Below are positions 16,901-29,640 of a stretch of 54,889 nucleotides of DNA, piece after piece; the first letter of the stretch is position 1; every line of letters begins with the position of its first letter. The position numbers and the translations under genes were made by a program. The DNA is taken from NCBI GenBank assembly GCA_003254885.1, contig QANT01005312.1, positions 1 to 54,889 on the forward strand, given 5' to 3'. A model generated the notes under the pieces. The model did not search any database and had not been told where the DNA came from. It saw only the letters and a program-made list of their open reading frames with translations. Source of the stretch: Purshia tridentata (Eukaryota > Streptophyta > Magnoliopsida > Rosales > Rosaceae).

Positions 16901-19900
16901 GTTATGAGTAGCTATATAGTTAAGTAGTAACACACTTCACATTTTTTTTGTACTCCATAAAAGAAAATAAATGCTAGGTTATAGCTCAAATTTCAATCTT
17001 ATCTCAGAGTACTATATTTTACATGGTGGTAGAGCCAGAAATTCTAATTTAGAGGAACTCACAAATCATATCAATTCTTTTTGAGGTCATAGTATACATT
17101 ACAACTTCAATATTAATAGATCTAATTTCTATTTATTTCAATACAACTGTTCTTATCGAGTGTTAACTTCACAATCAATGTCATTAGTTTTTGTTCCCCA
17201 GTATGCATAATCTAGTCACCATTCATCCATTGATGTCCTATTTAGATTATGCAATGTATTTTTTTTTCTTACATGTTCAGAGTAGAGAACATTATAAGAT
17301 TAATGCCACTTTTACATATATAAAAAGCTTAATGGCAATTTGTCTCTGCTATTTATCTATATGGGTTATAACTTCGAAGGGTAGCACTGCTGGTAGTCCA
17401 AGAGAGCCTTGGCATGACTTGCACTCTAGACTTGATGGTCCAGCAGCATATGATGTTCTGACCAACTTTGAGGATCGCTGGGTAAAGGCTTCAAAACCAC
17501 ACGGGATGAAAAAACTGAAGAAAAGTGCATATGGTGATTCTTTGCTCAGGTTAGAAAGGATTCCAGACATCATAGGAGCGTCCCATGCTGCCTACACTAG
17601 TGAGAATGATCCTGAAACTTGGCATGTTCAGGTAATAAGGTCGCAACTGATTATTGAGGTTGCCTCTGGAATTTTTGGGGCGTCCTATGCTGCTTCATAT
17701 TCAATATTTCCAAACCAAAAAGGAAAAGTAAACTATTGAATTAATTTGCATATATTTAATCACTTACAAATGAAAATATTTTTTCTTGGTGTTTCAACAA
17801 TGCAGATTTTTCGTTCAATTGACTCAAACTCTGTTAAAGGTTTCCCAAAGGATCCAAAAGAAGCCACTAGCAAGGTGAAAGAACATTTACTTATAATTTT
17901 CTCTTTGCTGTGATCTTTTGGTGGTTGACATTTGGACTGGTGATTAATGATCCATTGTAACAGAACTTGGTGTGCGGGAAGAATGTGCTGATTGACATGA
18001 GCATACATACAGCATACGTGAAGGCCATCCGCGCTGCCCAGCATTTCATTTATATAGAGAATCAATATTTCATCGGGTCCTCATTCAATTGGAATTCATA
18101 TAAAGACGTAGGTCAGGAATATTTTCGTGTGAAGAGACCATATTGATAACTACAAATAGGCAAAATGCACTTCTTTAAATAGAGCATTTATAATCATCTT
18201 TTCAGTCAACACAAAATTATGAATGGACATAAGTTTTACAGTTGTATGTTTTGAATCAAAATATTTCACCTGACCTCCAAAACAATCAAAATATTTCTAT
18301 TGTCATTGTGAACTGTATATTTTGAATCTAGAATCATGCTCATATGGTCGTACTATTTTTGAATCTCTATGCAGGTGCTAATAATTTGATTCCTATGGAA
18401 ATTGCCCTTAAGATTGCTAGTAAAATCAGAGCGAATGAGAGATTTGCTGCATATATTGTCATTCCAATGTGGCCGGAGGGTGTTCCAACTGGTGCAGCAA
18501 CACAAAGAATTCTATTTTGGCAGGTGGGCTTCAATTATTAACTTGGTAGTTGAAACCTATGCTTAGTCCAGAATTCCATATTTAATACTTCTACCTATTC
18601 CATTTAATTTCCATAATAAGCAAAATTGGATTTGTCATATATGTTGATTAACAAGTTAGATTACTTAATATGGAATATCTTTGTAAAATGTGTAAATCAG
18701 AAAGAATTGAGGGTATTTGTGATGCTCATTCTGTGGGTAGGTAAATGGTTGTATTCCACGTTGGAAAGGTTTGTCCATCGGAATATGTGTAATCCCTCTC
18801 CTGACAAGGACATCAGGGATTAAAGTAAGGAAGATTGCGATGCCCCTAAGTTCTACATCGGTTATGCGTTGTGGGAGATCTAGGGGAGTTAAATGACCTA
18901 GGAACCCAAATTTCAATTGAAATTAGCACCTCTAGTGGAGGCATTATTGGGTTGTTAAATTGCTTTTGCTTATCATATCATTGTGAAAACTGTTGTTTAA
19001 AGGAAGGACAATTTATTAGAGTAAATTAAAAAGATCAATCATGTATTCATGTGAGTGGATGGTAAGGTAGAAACCACAGTGGACTAGTAAAACATTTAAT
19101 GCACAATAGCTTCGCCCTTGAGCTCTGCATTTTGTTTATCTCGGATCTTTTGTTACTTTTTGTAGCACAAGACAATGCAAATGATGTATGAGACGATTTA
19201 CAAGGCTTTAGAGGAAGCTGGGCTGGAGGGTGCATTCTCCCCGCAAGACTATTTAAACTTCTTCTGTCTTGGAAATCGTGAGGCTGTAGATGGAAATGAA
19301 CCATTAGTCTCTGGAAGTCCTACTGCAGCAAACACTCCTCAGGTATATCTTTTATTACCAACAATACTGGGATCATTTACTCCAGTAGGCAGGAGGCACC
19401 TACTAGCACCACAGCAGATGTCCTATTTACATTTTGGTTTTGATTTAAATTGAGAGAAAGATAGAGAGTTGACATTTATCTAATGTTTTATTTCTATTAA
19501 TCACTTATTTTCATTGTATGTGTATTTACCATAAGTATACTTATGTATCTGCTGTATCTCATGTTTCCAGGCACTTGGTCAAAAAAGCAGGCGATTTATG
19601 ATCTATGTTCATTCAAAAGGTATGATAGTTGATGACGAGTATGTAATAATTGGGTCTGCAAACATCAATCAGCGCTCCATGGAAGGGACAAGAGACACTG
19701 AAATTGCAATGGGGGCCTACCAACCTCATAGTACGTGGGCGAGAAAACTGTGTAGTCCTCGTGGACAGGTAACCATAAAATGAGATTATATGTTTGTTTT
19801 GAGTTATTATCATCTATAAAAGGAACATAATGGTGAATTTATGTACGCTTTTCACTTCAACTTTGTTTTAATTGAAGCATAAATATTTGATGAAGCATAT

Positions 19901-20471
19901 TCTACAAGTCATAATTTGCCATAGGACTCGGTAAGAAGCAAGTCTGCCGAAAACAAAGTGTTCTTGATCGTTATGCTCAACATTTGGAGGCACTAATAGA
20001 ATTTCTAGAGCGGATCACTTAGCAAAACTGGTGTCATTCATAAGAAAGACAAATTATAAAATGTCATTAAAGAATATATATATATATGTTGTTTAATCAT
20101 TTCATTGTTTCAAGGATGTTAAATTAAGTTCATATATGGTACCTAATTTCCTGTTGTTGTGAATGTTTGCTTCATAGATATTTGGATACAGAATGTCGCT
20201 ATGGGCAGAGCACACCGGAACTGTCGAGGACTGCTTCACAGAACCAGAGAGTCTTGAATGTGTAAGGAGAATTAGATCAATGGGTGAGATGAACTGGAAA
20301 CAATTTGCTGCTGAGGAGGTAACAGAGATGAGGGGTCATCTATTGAAGTATCCAGTTGAAGTTGATCGAAGAGGCAAAGTGACGCCCCTTCCAGGATCTG
20401 AGAATTTCCCGGATGTGGGAGGAAATATAACCGGTTCATTCCTTGGCATTCAGGAAAACCTGACCATATGA
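13927..20471 (+). CDS. Phospholipase D beta
   Basis: Hydrolyses membrane phospholipids to phosphatidic acid; beta-class enzymes need calcium and are stimulated by PIP2. Ten coding exons are 13927-15609, 16022-16138, 16675-16869, 17380-17631, 17806-17874, 17964-18111, 18375-18523, 19166-19342, 19571-19768 and 20178-20471. They total 1093 residues with consistent phases, close to the roughly 1080 of Arabidopsis PLD beta 1. The N-terminal 115 or so residues are rich in Pro and Tyr with YPYPYP-type repeats, a hallmark of the beta/gamma group. A C2 domain follows at about 270-425. Both HxKxxxxD motifs are intact: H609/K611/D616 in exon 3 and H944/K946/D951 in exon 9. The motif IYIENQYF is in exon 6. 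The exon 6 donor is set at 18112 because the nearer GT at 18108 breaks the frame. A 5' UTR intron probably precedes the start codon. Confidence 0.95.
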
Positions 20472-21112
20472 TCTGTGAACACATTCAGTTTGTGGGATAT
20501 CAAAGACAACTTCATATACGGAGTACAATTTTGGATTTTTCTTTCTTGAGCAAACCCATTGTACAAACTTTTTTACCATTTGGTATAGAACTTTGTTAGA
20601 CCCCACCTGCTTTGTAAATTGTTATACTTCAGATGGTGCGTCTTTTGTTTTTTGTTTGTGGTCAACTTGAAACATTGTGTTCAAATTATACAGAATTTTT
20701 TTCGTATACGAACATGGATGAAGGGAAATGATTTGTTCTTATTATACTTCTTTGATTGTGCATCTGTACTGTTAACTGCAGCTTTCTCACAAAACTTGCT
20801 CAATTTTATACATTCAACCGTTCAAGTGCTTACAAGATTAGCTTTAACTTAATGGCTTCCACCATCTTACAGTAGTAGTCCATTATGACGACCAAAGGTC
20901 TTCAAAATAGTTTTGCCTTGTTGTATATGCTGTGCCCTCAATTTTCTGTTGTGCTCTTTCCATAACTCTAATTGGCAGTGAGACCAGTATACACAGAGAC
21001 CACAGGAGAACAAAATTAGGTTAAGCTCGGCGAAAATTTATGATCAGAAAACCATCAAGCATTTGAAATACATGACCGGCATGAGTAATCAGCTTTGGCT
21101 TAACTAAATTCT
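20472..21112. other. Convergent 3' ends of PLD beta and ataxin-10 gene
   Basis: The 640 bases between the two stop codons contain the 3' UTRs of genes on opposite strands. I see no further gene. The sequence is moderately T-rich on the left and holds no notable repeat. Confidence 0.5.
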
Positions 21113-22786
21113 TCAAGAGACATTAACAAGCCTTGCGCGTCTAGTTTCTGGGTTCACCTCTACTCGGAGACCAAGTCTAGCAAGTTCAGGCACTTCAACA
21201 GAGCCTTGAAGCTGCAATTCAGCCACTGCCTGCTGGTTTTCTTCGTTCCTCTCCAATAAGTTCTTGACAGCCCAAATGCCCCACTCCCTTAAGAACGGGT
21301 TGTCTTCATCAACAACACACTGTTGTAAGAGCATAAGAATCCCATCCTTTTGTCTGACCTCATCTTGTACATTTTTCCTTCCACATGCACAATTGCCAAT
21401 GACTGCAACCATGTCTCTCCGAAATCCTTTGTAAGGGCAGGGTTTTGACGAACAAGAATTTGTTCCATCTCGGTTATCACCTTGTTTGATTGCTTTCCTA
21501 ATTATTGCTGGCGGCTCAAGATCACGAAGCAAACATAAAAGTAATTCAATGAGACCATAGGATATCAAAACATCAACAGCATCCACCAAGTCCTCTTTAG
21601 AGCCTCCTAAAGTCTGTTGGGCACATATATCTCTCAAAATGATGAGTGAGTATCCTAGAACATCAATTGGAATAGAGCCTGTTGGAAGTCCGGACTCGCT
21701 TCTTGTGGCATAATCAAAAGCCCCAACAGATTTCTTGAATATTCCAAATGCACACAAAGCAAAATCATTAGGAACAGTAATATCTTGAAGGCGCTCATTC
21801 AAGATGTCTGATACGATTCTCAACAAAAATGCTTGCTCTGTTGAGAAAAAGTCTTCTCTAAGTTCAGTATCTTCACCATTCTCAGCATCACCAACAAAGC
21901 CTAAATTATAGAAAAGTGACTGGAAGTAAGGTCCTTCTAAGCAGATTCTTGAAAGAAGCAACTTGAACCAATCTTCTCCAAAACCAACTGTTAAGGCACC
22001 CAAAAGATAGAAGGGTACAAATTAGGGCTTATTTCATTAATAATTAGGTTTCAATGAAGAAACTACATTGAAGCTAAGGTAGCAATGAATTTAATGTAAT
22101 AAAAAAATAATACAAGTGTAAAATAAAAAGTTAACCATTAAATAAATGTAAGATACAAGGAAAGAATATACAAAGTCACCTGCCGCAGTAGTCTTTACAA
22201 TCTCTTTCACAGTAGTTATCCCACAATCACCGCAAAGCTTTTCAACCAGTTCAGGGCTTCCATCGCAGCAAGTATAGATAATCATGCACAATGGATCACA
22301 AGTCTCCCGGCTCCGCACTCTTGCAAGAGCAACAAATTCTTCTGAAAAAAGTTGCTGCCAAATTGCATGCTGATGTCGTTCTCCAGCCAATGAAACATTA
22401 GCAAGAACTTGCAACCCAATACGAATCAAACCAGAATCTGGCTCAGAAGAAAGATTTGCAGAGCTCAAAACATTCGCTATGATTGCAACTCCATTTTGTT
22501 CAACAAATGAGTTCTGATTTGCAACCACCCCCACGCAAAGATTTCGTACAAGCTTTAAAGATGCTGTGAGAAGGTGGCAACCGGAAGGATAAGGGAGAGA
22601 TTGGATGAGCCGGATGACTGTGGGGAGAATATTCTTAGAGGCAAGGTCTTCGCGACCATCAGCCGTTCTACAAACTTGTGTTAAATTTTCTAAGGATCCT
22701 ATGAGGGTAGATGAATTTGACATACTTAAGAGTATCTGAGAAACATCTTCAGGTACAGAGAACTCTTGCAGTGCGTTATGATCCAT
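21113..22786 (-). CDS. Ataxin-10 domain protein (MEE50 homologue)
   Basis: An armadillo-like helical repeat protein of 493 residues in two exons: 22180-22786 and 21113-21987. The intron has GT/AG ends and phase 1 and joins KTTAA to VGFGEDW. The C-terminal region (about 390-465) matches the ataxin-10 domain, with the pattern VIGN...QDEVR..DGI..LLQQC..DE.NPF.REW.IWA..NL. The Arabidopsis homologue is known as MEE50 (maternal effect embryo arrest) and the human one as ATXN10; the molecular role in plants is unclear. Start is the ATG at 22786 (MDHNALQEF). The gene is divergent from SYP81, 958 bases away, and probably shares its promoter. Confidence 0.87.
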
Positions 22787-23744
22787 CACTCATTCAATTA
22801 ACCAACAATGAAAGCAAAAGAAAGCAGAAAAATTCAATAGCTAAATTGGTGATAAATAACACTTCGGTCAAAAATCACAAGTATTATATAGAATCCTGCA
22901 TAGACGAAAAAACACAATAAAAATTAAAGTTACTACAATATACTGAGATTATAAAAACAGAATCGTCACCTAACAAGTAAAATTTATACTCCTAAAACTA
23001 TGCACTACTGTTGTATAACGTCCCATCTCCACTCAACCTTGAAACCTATCTCTCATCCATATATTTAACTCACTCTAAATCGTTATAGACACTACATAAT
23101 AAGAAAATTAAAAAAAAATATTTTTTTTAACTGAAATATAACAACTATATTATTCTTTTCCAGACAAAGATGCACAAACCTCATGCTCACTGATTGAAAC
23201 AAAGCAGAAAACACTAAACCCAGGAATTTATAACAAAAAATAAAAAACCACATTAAAAGGCCATATCAAAACTCTAATTGACAACGAAACCATCTGAATA
23301 AATACAGAAACTTGTACCTGGGAAAAGGCCAATACAAACGCCAATTCAAAATTGACGGCCTAAACAAAAATCCCAATTGAAATTTGCTCAGCCACGAATC
23401 GAAGTGGTTGTTGCTACGGGAGTCCCAGAAAGTTTCTGTAACCTGCAATATGAGCTGGACTTCGTTCTGTGGGCTATAGGCTAGATTTATTTCTAGGCCC
23501 AAAGTTACATGGTCCGGCCCACTCCAGGCCCAATCTTCTGCCCTCTGCCGTCTCACTTTCGCATTTTCGATTTTCTTCTCTACTCAAGTCTCACTTTTCA
23601 CTATTATCTCTTGATCTTGGATTTTCCATTGATTGTTCTCAAGCTGTTAATTTGTCTCAGTTCTTCATTTTTCGTTATTTTATTTAGCTAATTTAAGCAA
23701 TTTGGAATTGGGGATAATTGGGGTTAGGGTTTCGATCGTAAAGG
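22787..23744. promoter_or_regulatory. Divergent promoter with site II and telo-box motifs
   Basis: The region between the ataxin-10 gene (-) and SYP81 (+) has three GGCCCA (site II-type) elements at 23496-23501, 23516-23521 and 23527-23532, and a telo-box-like TTAGGGTTT at 23724-23732 just before the SYP81 start. Site II plus telo-box is a known pattern of plant housekeeping promoters bound by TCP factors. The left part (22787-23440) probably contains 5' UTR and possibly a 5' UTR intron of the minus-strand gene. Confidence 0.6.
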
Positions 23745-25797
23745 ATGGCCAAAGTCAGGGATAGAATGGAAGATTTCAAAGACGCTGTGCGCCACACTGC
23801 TCTTTCTCTGGGTTACAACGAGGTTCGTAAATTAATTCCATTATTACCCACTCTAATTTGTTCAAGTTACGATTTTTTTAATTGCAAAATCAAAGTCTTT
23901 ATCTGCAAATTTACAGTCCAAATTGGCAGCCATTTTGGCAAATTTCATTATACATCAACCTCGGCAGAGGTCCCCTTTCACCAGAGCTGCCCTCAAGACG
24001 GTATGTATTTACACATTTGCCACTGTGCTTATTATTCTTCTTCTTCATCTTTGCTAGTCTCCTTATATTTAATTTATATTCTTTATAAATGCATCAGCTT
24101 GAAAGCATTGGAGCTCTGGAGCAGTTCATGTTGAAACATCGAAAGGATTATGTGGATCTGCATCGCACTACTGAACAGGAAAGAGATAGCATTGAGCATG
24201 AAGTAAGTTATCTTATCATAGTTAAAATGACAACAAATTTTCTCATTTCTCAAGTAAATTAACTGTGGTTTTTTTTTGTTTCTCGTTTACTAATTATTAG
24301 AATTTTGGGTGCTTACAAAAGTTGGTTCATTGTACAACTCTTTAGTATTCGAATGTGACTGCTGTTCAATTGTTCTTCCAAATGTGTATACGTAACACTA
24401 AATTGTAGTTTCTGTAATGTTGAACTTAGTTCCTTTATATCACTTGCATATATTTGTAAGAACGATGTTTGGTAAATTGGTTGTGGACTATAATTTATTA
24501 AAATTCTTTTGCTTTGCTTCTTGTTTTCTTATGAATGAAGCTGTATGGTTCTAAAATACCATGGATCATCATGTGCAGGTTGGTGCTTTTATTAAAGCAT
24601 GCCAAGAACAAATTGATGTTCTCAAAAATAGCATAAATGATGAGGAGGCAAACTCGAAGGGCTGGCTTGGCATTAGGACTGATTACTCTAATGCGGATAC
24701 TATAGCACACAAACATGGTGTGGTATGATTCTTTCTCAAGTTATATTAAGTATTATCAATTGATATTATATATTTTTTCCACGTAAGCCTATGCACCCGA
24801 AGACAGAAACCACTCTTTCTTCACCCTGGTTGTGTTGGATATGGGAACTCCCTTCAATTTTCTTTGTTCTTTCTTGAGCTAAATTTATCCTACCAAATGG
24901 GTGACTGTTAATATTCAATCAAGTTAATTAGAAATTTCATATTCCTCAATGTAAAAATGTTTGCATGGACTGAATGCGTCATTTGGTAATTTAATTTAAT
25001 AATGCATGTTCTTAAACTGCAGGTTTTGATTTTAAGTGAGAGACTCCATTCAGTCACGTCACAGTTTGATCAGCTAAGAGCCATACGCTTCCAAGATTCC
25101 ATTAATAGGGCAATACCAAGAAGAAAACTTAACCGGATTACGAATTCAAAATCTGCAGAGACCTCTAACTCCAACAATTTGGAGCGCAGGGAACCTGATG
25201 AATTGCAACCTGAGCCTTTAACAGTCCAACAACAACTCTTGGATGATGAAACGCGTGCCCTTCAGGTCATCAGAATCTTGTCTCAATGTTCCTTTTTAAC
25301 CTCCTTTTGTGTCGAAACCCTCCAGTGTATAAAGCTGCTTACTGCTGTTCTTGGTATGCAATGCAGGTAGAGCTTACTAGCCTTCTAGATGCAGTTCAGC
25401 AAACTGAAACTAAGATGGTGGAAATGTCTGCACTGAATCACCTTATGTCCACACATGTCCTCCAACAAGCTCAACAAATAGAGCAACTGTATGATCAGGT
25501 GGGTTAGATATATGATATATCTTTGCCACAGTTTATTATTTGGTCCGATTATTTGCCTCTGAATTGCTGGTATATGTGTGAATTCTATATAAAGTAATTG
25601 TTATATATGTATTTCAAAGGTCTAGTGCTAAATATATATGTTCCCTTGAACAGGCAGTTGAAGCTACAATGAACGTACAGCTTGGCAACAAAGAGCTCTC
25701 CCAAGCGATCCAGAGAAATAGCAGCAGCAGGACCTTTCTTTTGCTTTTCTTATTTGTACTTACTTTCTCGGTTATCTTTCTTGATTGGTATAGTTAG
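23745..25797 (+). CDS. Syntaxin SYP81 (Qa-SNARE, syntaxin-18/Ufe1 family)
   Basis: ER-localised Qa-SNARE expected to act in Golgi-to-ER retrograde fusion. Seven exons, all phase 0: 23745-23822, 23917-24000, 24098-24202, 24579-24722, 25023-25265, 25367-25498 and 25654-25797. They encode 309 residues, matching the roughly 310 of Arabidopsis SYP81. The N-terminal part is helical, the SNARE motif spans about 215-280 (exons 6-7), and the protein ends in one hydrophobic segment (FLLLFLFVLTFSVIFL) followed by DWYS, i.e. a tail anchor. Such proteins are typical clients of the GET pathway, whose ATPase is encoded at the right end of the window. Start ATG has good context and matches the family N-terminus (MAKVRDRMEDF). 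Confidence 0.94.
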
Positions 25798-26312
25798 ATC
25801 TATTCATTGTCATATAATTTGGGATGCTATATACGCACTCAAAAGAAATATATATGCTCATGTAACTTTTACAAAGGAAATGGGAGAAAATTCAAAATTT
25901 GAGTTGAGTGAGTTTTCAATTTCCTCTTTGGTGCCAACTGTTGGAAATGCTATTTCTAGTTGTGAATTTGTATTAGGGAAAGAATTTGACTCATTTCATC
26001 AGAATTGATTTATACATGAGTATTTCTGATGTTTTTATTTTAGCAAATACATGATTGGATGAAGATCATTTGCTTCTCTCTCCATATTCCGTTGGAGAAT
26101 ATCCTTAGAAACAAATTAATATGAAGTTTTTTATACATTGAAAATGTCCATATGGGCCATACCCTTACATTCAAAATCAAAAACAGATGCATACAAGAAA
26201 TAACCACATTAAATATGACACTAGTAAAAATTACAATAATACGTAGGTCTTTTTTTTCAATTAGGGGGAAGGGGGAATCAAACTTTGAGTGCTAATGGGA
26301 CAATTTTACGAT
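25798..26312. other. SYP81 3' flank
   Basis: AT-rich sequence with no supported gene. An open frame continuing from the last SYP81 exon in another phase (to 26008) is a shadow of the coding exon and 3' UTR. A run of T and poly-purine sequence near 26250-26275 is low complexity. Confidence 0.5.
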
Positions 26313-26700
26313 TTTTTTAATTGGACTATCCTACCAATTGTCAGATATAGGTCTTTAAAGAGATAATTTATGTATTAAGACTACATAATCTGAATATGAT
26401 CCAAAGTTAATAATTCGATATAAATTAATGGAATTGGGATTTGGGTCAATTCAGTTTGAATTTACTTCACTTAACCGTCTACTTTTAATATTATTAAAAT
26501 TTGATATTTAAAGTCAATTAACCTTTTTTTTAATTGGACTATCCTACCAATTGTCAGATATAGGTCTTTAAAGAGAATTTATGTATTAGGACTACATAAT
26601 CTGAGTATGATCCAAAGTTAATAATTCGATATAAATTAATGGAATTGGGATTTGGGTCAATTCAATTTGAATTTACTTCACTTAACCGTCTACTTTTAAT
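26313..26700. repeat. Direct duplication of about 177 bp
   Basis: Copies at 26313-26489 and 26524-26700 share the sequence from TTTTTTAATTGGACTATCC to CGTCTACTTTTAAT with few differences, including a small indel in the GAGATAATTTATG/GAGAATTTATG segment. The 34 bases between them are not duplicated. It is non-coding. It may be a local segmental duplication or two copies of an unclassified AT-rich repeat. Confidence 0.85.
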
Positions 26701-28128
26701 CATACTTATAACATTTCTTTATAAATTTGTTCTTAAAATATATTTTAATAAGGCTAAATTATACCAAAAATTTGAAAACTTTACCCCAAATCTCACTTGA
26801 ATTCGTGAATTTTACACATATATTATTGAGTCAACAAATTTTTCCACGTTACTCACTTCAATTCACTTTGCTAATTTTTTCTCAATTTTTGTCATTTATT
26901 CGCATATACTTATTTGATAGAAATTTGACAGAAATTTGACAAAGTGAACTAAAATGAGTAACGTAATAAAATTTGTGAACTGAAAAATCTAAAATCAAAA
27001 TTAGAGGACTCAAAGTGAGACTCAAGATAAAATTCACTTAATGTTACTATATTTAACTCTTTTTAATAAAATTTTTAAAAAAATTTTTTTTAATAAAATA
27101 AGCTCACCTCCTAGTCTCTTACACGTTCGAACCATCCCCTCCCCTGTACTAAAAAAAAAAAAAAGAAAAAAAAGCAAAAGAGAAGGACCAGAAAAAAACC
27201 TTGTAAAACATCAGAGGCTCAGAGCCCTGGCAGTGGCAGACACGTTGTTTTCTCCTTTCCTTCAGCCTCCATTGAAGACTGCTACCAGAGCGCGCTCTCT
27301 TCAAGTCATCATCCACTCCGTCACCGTCACATCCCAAACATTCACTGGTCCCTCACTCCCTCTTGCTCATCTCTCAGCTCTCACTCCTGATCCCCCGTTA
27401 GATTCCCTTGTTCCCGATCTGCAGGTAAACTCTAGATTTCATGAAAGCTTTCCCTTTTCCGTGATTTCTGAATTTTTGGGACCAAGCACGCAAATATTAC
27501 TGAATTCTTGTAATTATGTGCAATTACTGGTGATTTGGTAGCTGGGTTTTAAATTTTTTTTCATGTTTAGGAATCAATCGTTAGAATTGTATCTGATGCC
27601 TTTTCAAGGTATTGGCTTGACATGAATGTAATCCTCCTACGGACTCTGTGACAAGTATGACAGTATGAGCATTCAGTAATATGGACATGCTGTTATTGTT
27701 AACATGATAGTGAGCTATAATGACCATATTTGGTTTTCCATTTTCTTGATAGCTAACCATTAGATTTTTTTTTTTGGGAAAAATGAATATTATTGAACTA
27801 CTCCATGTATCCTGTGATTTCAGGTTCATTTCCATGAGATAGAATCATGTTATATGAGATTTTAAAAGAAAGTAATGGGGAGTTTGGTATCCTTCACAAA
27901 AACCGTTCAGTTTTCATCTTGGATATGTATGCAAGAAATATTTTGAACATTTTTTTGAATAAAATTTCTTTGATTTTTTTAAATATTTCATATACTTATG
28001 CAGGAAATTACAGGGAACTCATATTTGGAGTTCTGTCAGCACAGAACTAATAACCCATTTCGCCTTATATGTTTGCTAGTTCCCATTACTTAGACTTTTG
28101 GTTGTCAAACCCAAACTACATGAGAGCA
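26701..28128 (+). other. FAX1 upstream region with probable 5' UTR intron
   Basis: No protein gene is supported before 28129. From about 27200 the base composition rises and resembles an untranslated exon ending at 27424 (CTGCAG followed by GTAAAC, a good donor). A matching acceptor (CTTATGCAG) ends near 28003. This suggests a 5' UTR intron of about 580 bases in the FAX1 transcript. The open frame at 27041-27541 spans the presumed donor and is not believed to be coding. Confidence 0.45.
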
Positions 28129-28758
28129 ATGGCAGCAACAACAACCTCACAGCTCTTGTGCTTCTCTTCCATGAATCGCCGCCACCTCCACCTCTCGATG
28201 CGGACGCTCCTTTGCCCAACCACTCTCCACCCCAAGTCTTTGTCGACTATTGTTATGAGTCTTGAAGGCGGTTCCAACACCAAGACTAGTTCAAGTTACG
28301 CAGGTGATGCATCCACAGAGAAGTCAGATCCCATCTTAGGTAATGAACACATCGCTCCACAAAAGAGAGCGGCCAAGATTCATGATTTCTGTTTCGGCAT
28401 TCCATTTGGCGGGATGGTTCTAGGTGGTGGACTTATTAGTTTTGTCTTTTCTAGAAATCCGGCCTCCCTGACCTTTAGCATCTTGTTCGGAGGGGCATTG
28501 CTAGCCCTTAGCACCTTCAGCTTAAAGATATGGAGACAAGGGAAATCCAGTTTACCATTCATTGTGGGGCAAGCAGCTTTGGCGGCAGTCCTTCTGTGGA
28601 AGAACCTGCAGACCTACTCATTGACAAAGAAAGTACTTCCAACAGGTTTTTATGCTGCCATTAGTGCTGCAATGTTATGCTTCTATTCATATGTCCTCCT
28701 CTCTGGAGGAAACCCACCACCGAAGAAGTTGAAGCCATCCGCAAGTGTTGCATCATGA
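28129..28758 (+). CDS. FAX1-type plastid fatty acid exporter (TMEM14 family)
   Basis: Inner-envelope membrane protein expected to move free fatty acids out of plastids. An intronless coding region of 209 residues is counted from the ATG at 28129; an ATG three codons upstream (28120) is also possible, and the frame is open to 28069. The first 60-70 residues are rich in Ser, Thr and Arg and look like a chloroplast transit peptide. A conserved AKIHDFCFGIPFGG motif opens the membrane domain, followed by four hydrophobic segments and a lysine-rich tail containing GGNPPPKKLKPSA. This tail and the core match Arabidopsis FAX1 closely in memory, better than FAX2-FAX4. Confidence 0.88.
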   Translation: MAATTTSQLLCFSSMNRRHLHLSMRTLLCPTTLHPKSLSTIVMSLEGGSNTKTSSSYAGDASTEKSDPILGNEHIAPQKRAAKIHDFCFGIPFGGMVLGGGLISFVFSRNPASLTFSILFGGALLALSTFSLKIWRQGKSSLPFIVGQAALAAVLLWKNLQTYSLTKKVLPTGFYAAISAAMLCFYSYVLLSGGNPPPKKLKPSASVAS

Positions 28759-29640
28759 TAGAAATCCCTGAAAGTTTAATTAGGTATAAAGGTTCGAAAG
28801 CTTTACCACCTAATGTTGTATTGTCTATATGAATATAGAGTTGTTTGAATTTTGATCATGATTAATAATTTCAATGTTGAACTTCAAAATGGAGCATAAA
28901 AGGTCAGCTTTGATGTTGAGGCTAAAAAGAAGCATGGAAAGTTAATCAGGTTTGTCTTTTTGGTATTTTTATTGGTATTACACAAATTGAGTTTATCGTT
29001 TCTTCTCTTTTTGGATGAAAAAAAATGAATAAAATGTCTTTTTAGTTCTAGTTTTCATTTGCAAATGGTTCTAATTTCCAAAACCAACTATAGTTAATAG
29101 AATCAAATTTGTTCATTGACATTGGGATCAATCCTCACTTTCCAAATTGCTTATATTTATTTATCTTAGTATTCATAAAAAGTGAAAACACACAAATTTT
29201 TCCGAACATAATTTGTAACCGGGTGCCAATAGCCTCCATTTCTTATGAATTAATTATCTTTTGAAGTCGGAACAAAAGAAGATTGTGTCATGCATTTAAC
29301 CAAATGTTTTTTTTTTTTTTGGCGTCTAACCAAATGTTTATTAGTCTAAAACACCACCAGAGTTTAAATGCAGAATATAATTTTTACATAACCACACTTG
29401 TGGTGGTGACACTAGAAATTCTCGGATCATCGAGAATTGCGGGGAAGAAAATGCAAAGATTTAGAATAAAAAATTAAAAATGTAAATAAAAGAGTAGATT
29501 AATGGAAGTGGATATTAAAATTAGAAGAAACTTAGGTCAATAATGATCGAATAGTGTTGTACGGTACATTTACAATTCTCATTCATTAACGACACCAAAG
29601 ATGACAAAGAAAAAAACAAAAACAAAGTAAATAATACGAC
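28759..29640. other. FAX1 3' flank
   Basis: AT-rich sequence with no supported gene; it includes the FAX1 3' UTR. A T run at about 29308-29319 is low complexity. Nothing else stands out. Confidence 0.5.

Noticed and set aside
17632-17739. Apparent repeat of GCGTCC-ATGCTGC in PLD exon 4 and the following intron
   Set aside because: The match is only about 15 bases and could be chance; no larger duplication is present.
18108-18111. Alternative exon 6 donor of PLD beta at 18108 (GAC|GTAGGT)
   Set aside because: It puts the next exon out of frame with an immediate stop; the donor four bases later restores the conserved DxGANNL sequence.
27041-27541. 166-residue open frame before FAX1
   Set aside because: It begins in AT-rich junk and poly-A encoded lysines and spans a good splice donor at 27424; it fits a 5' UTR exon of FAX1.
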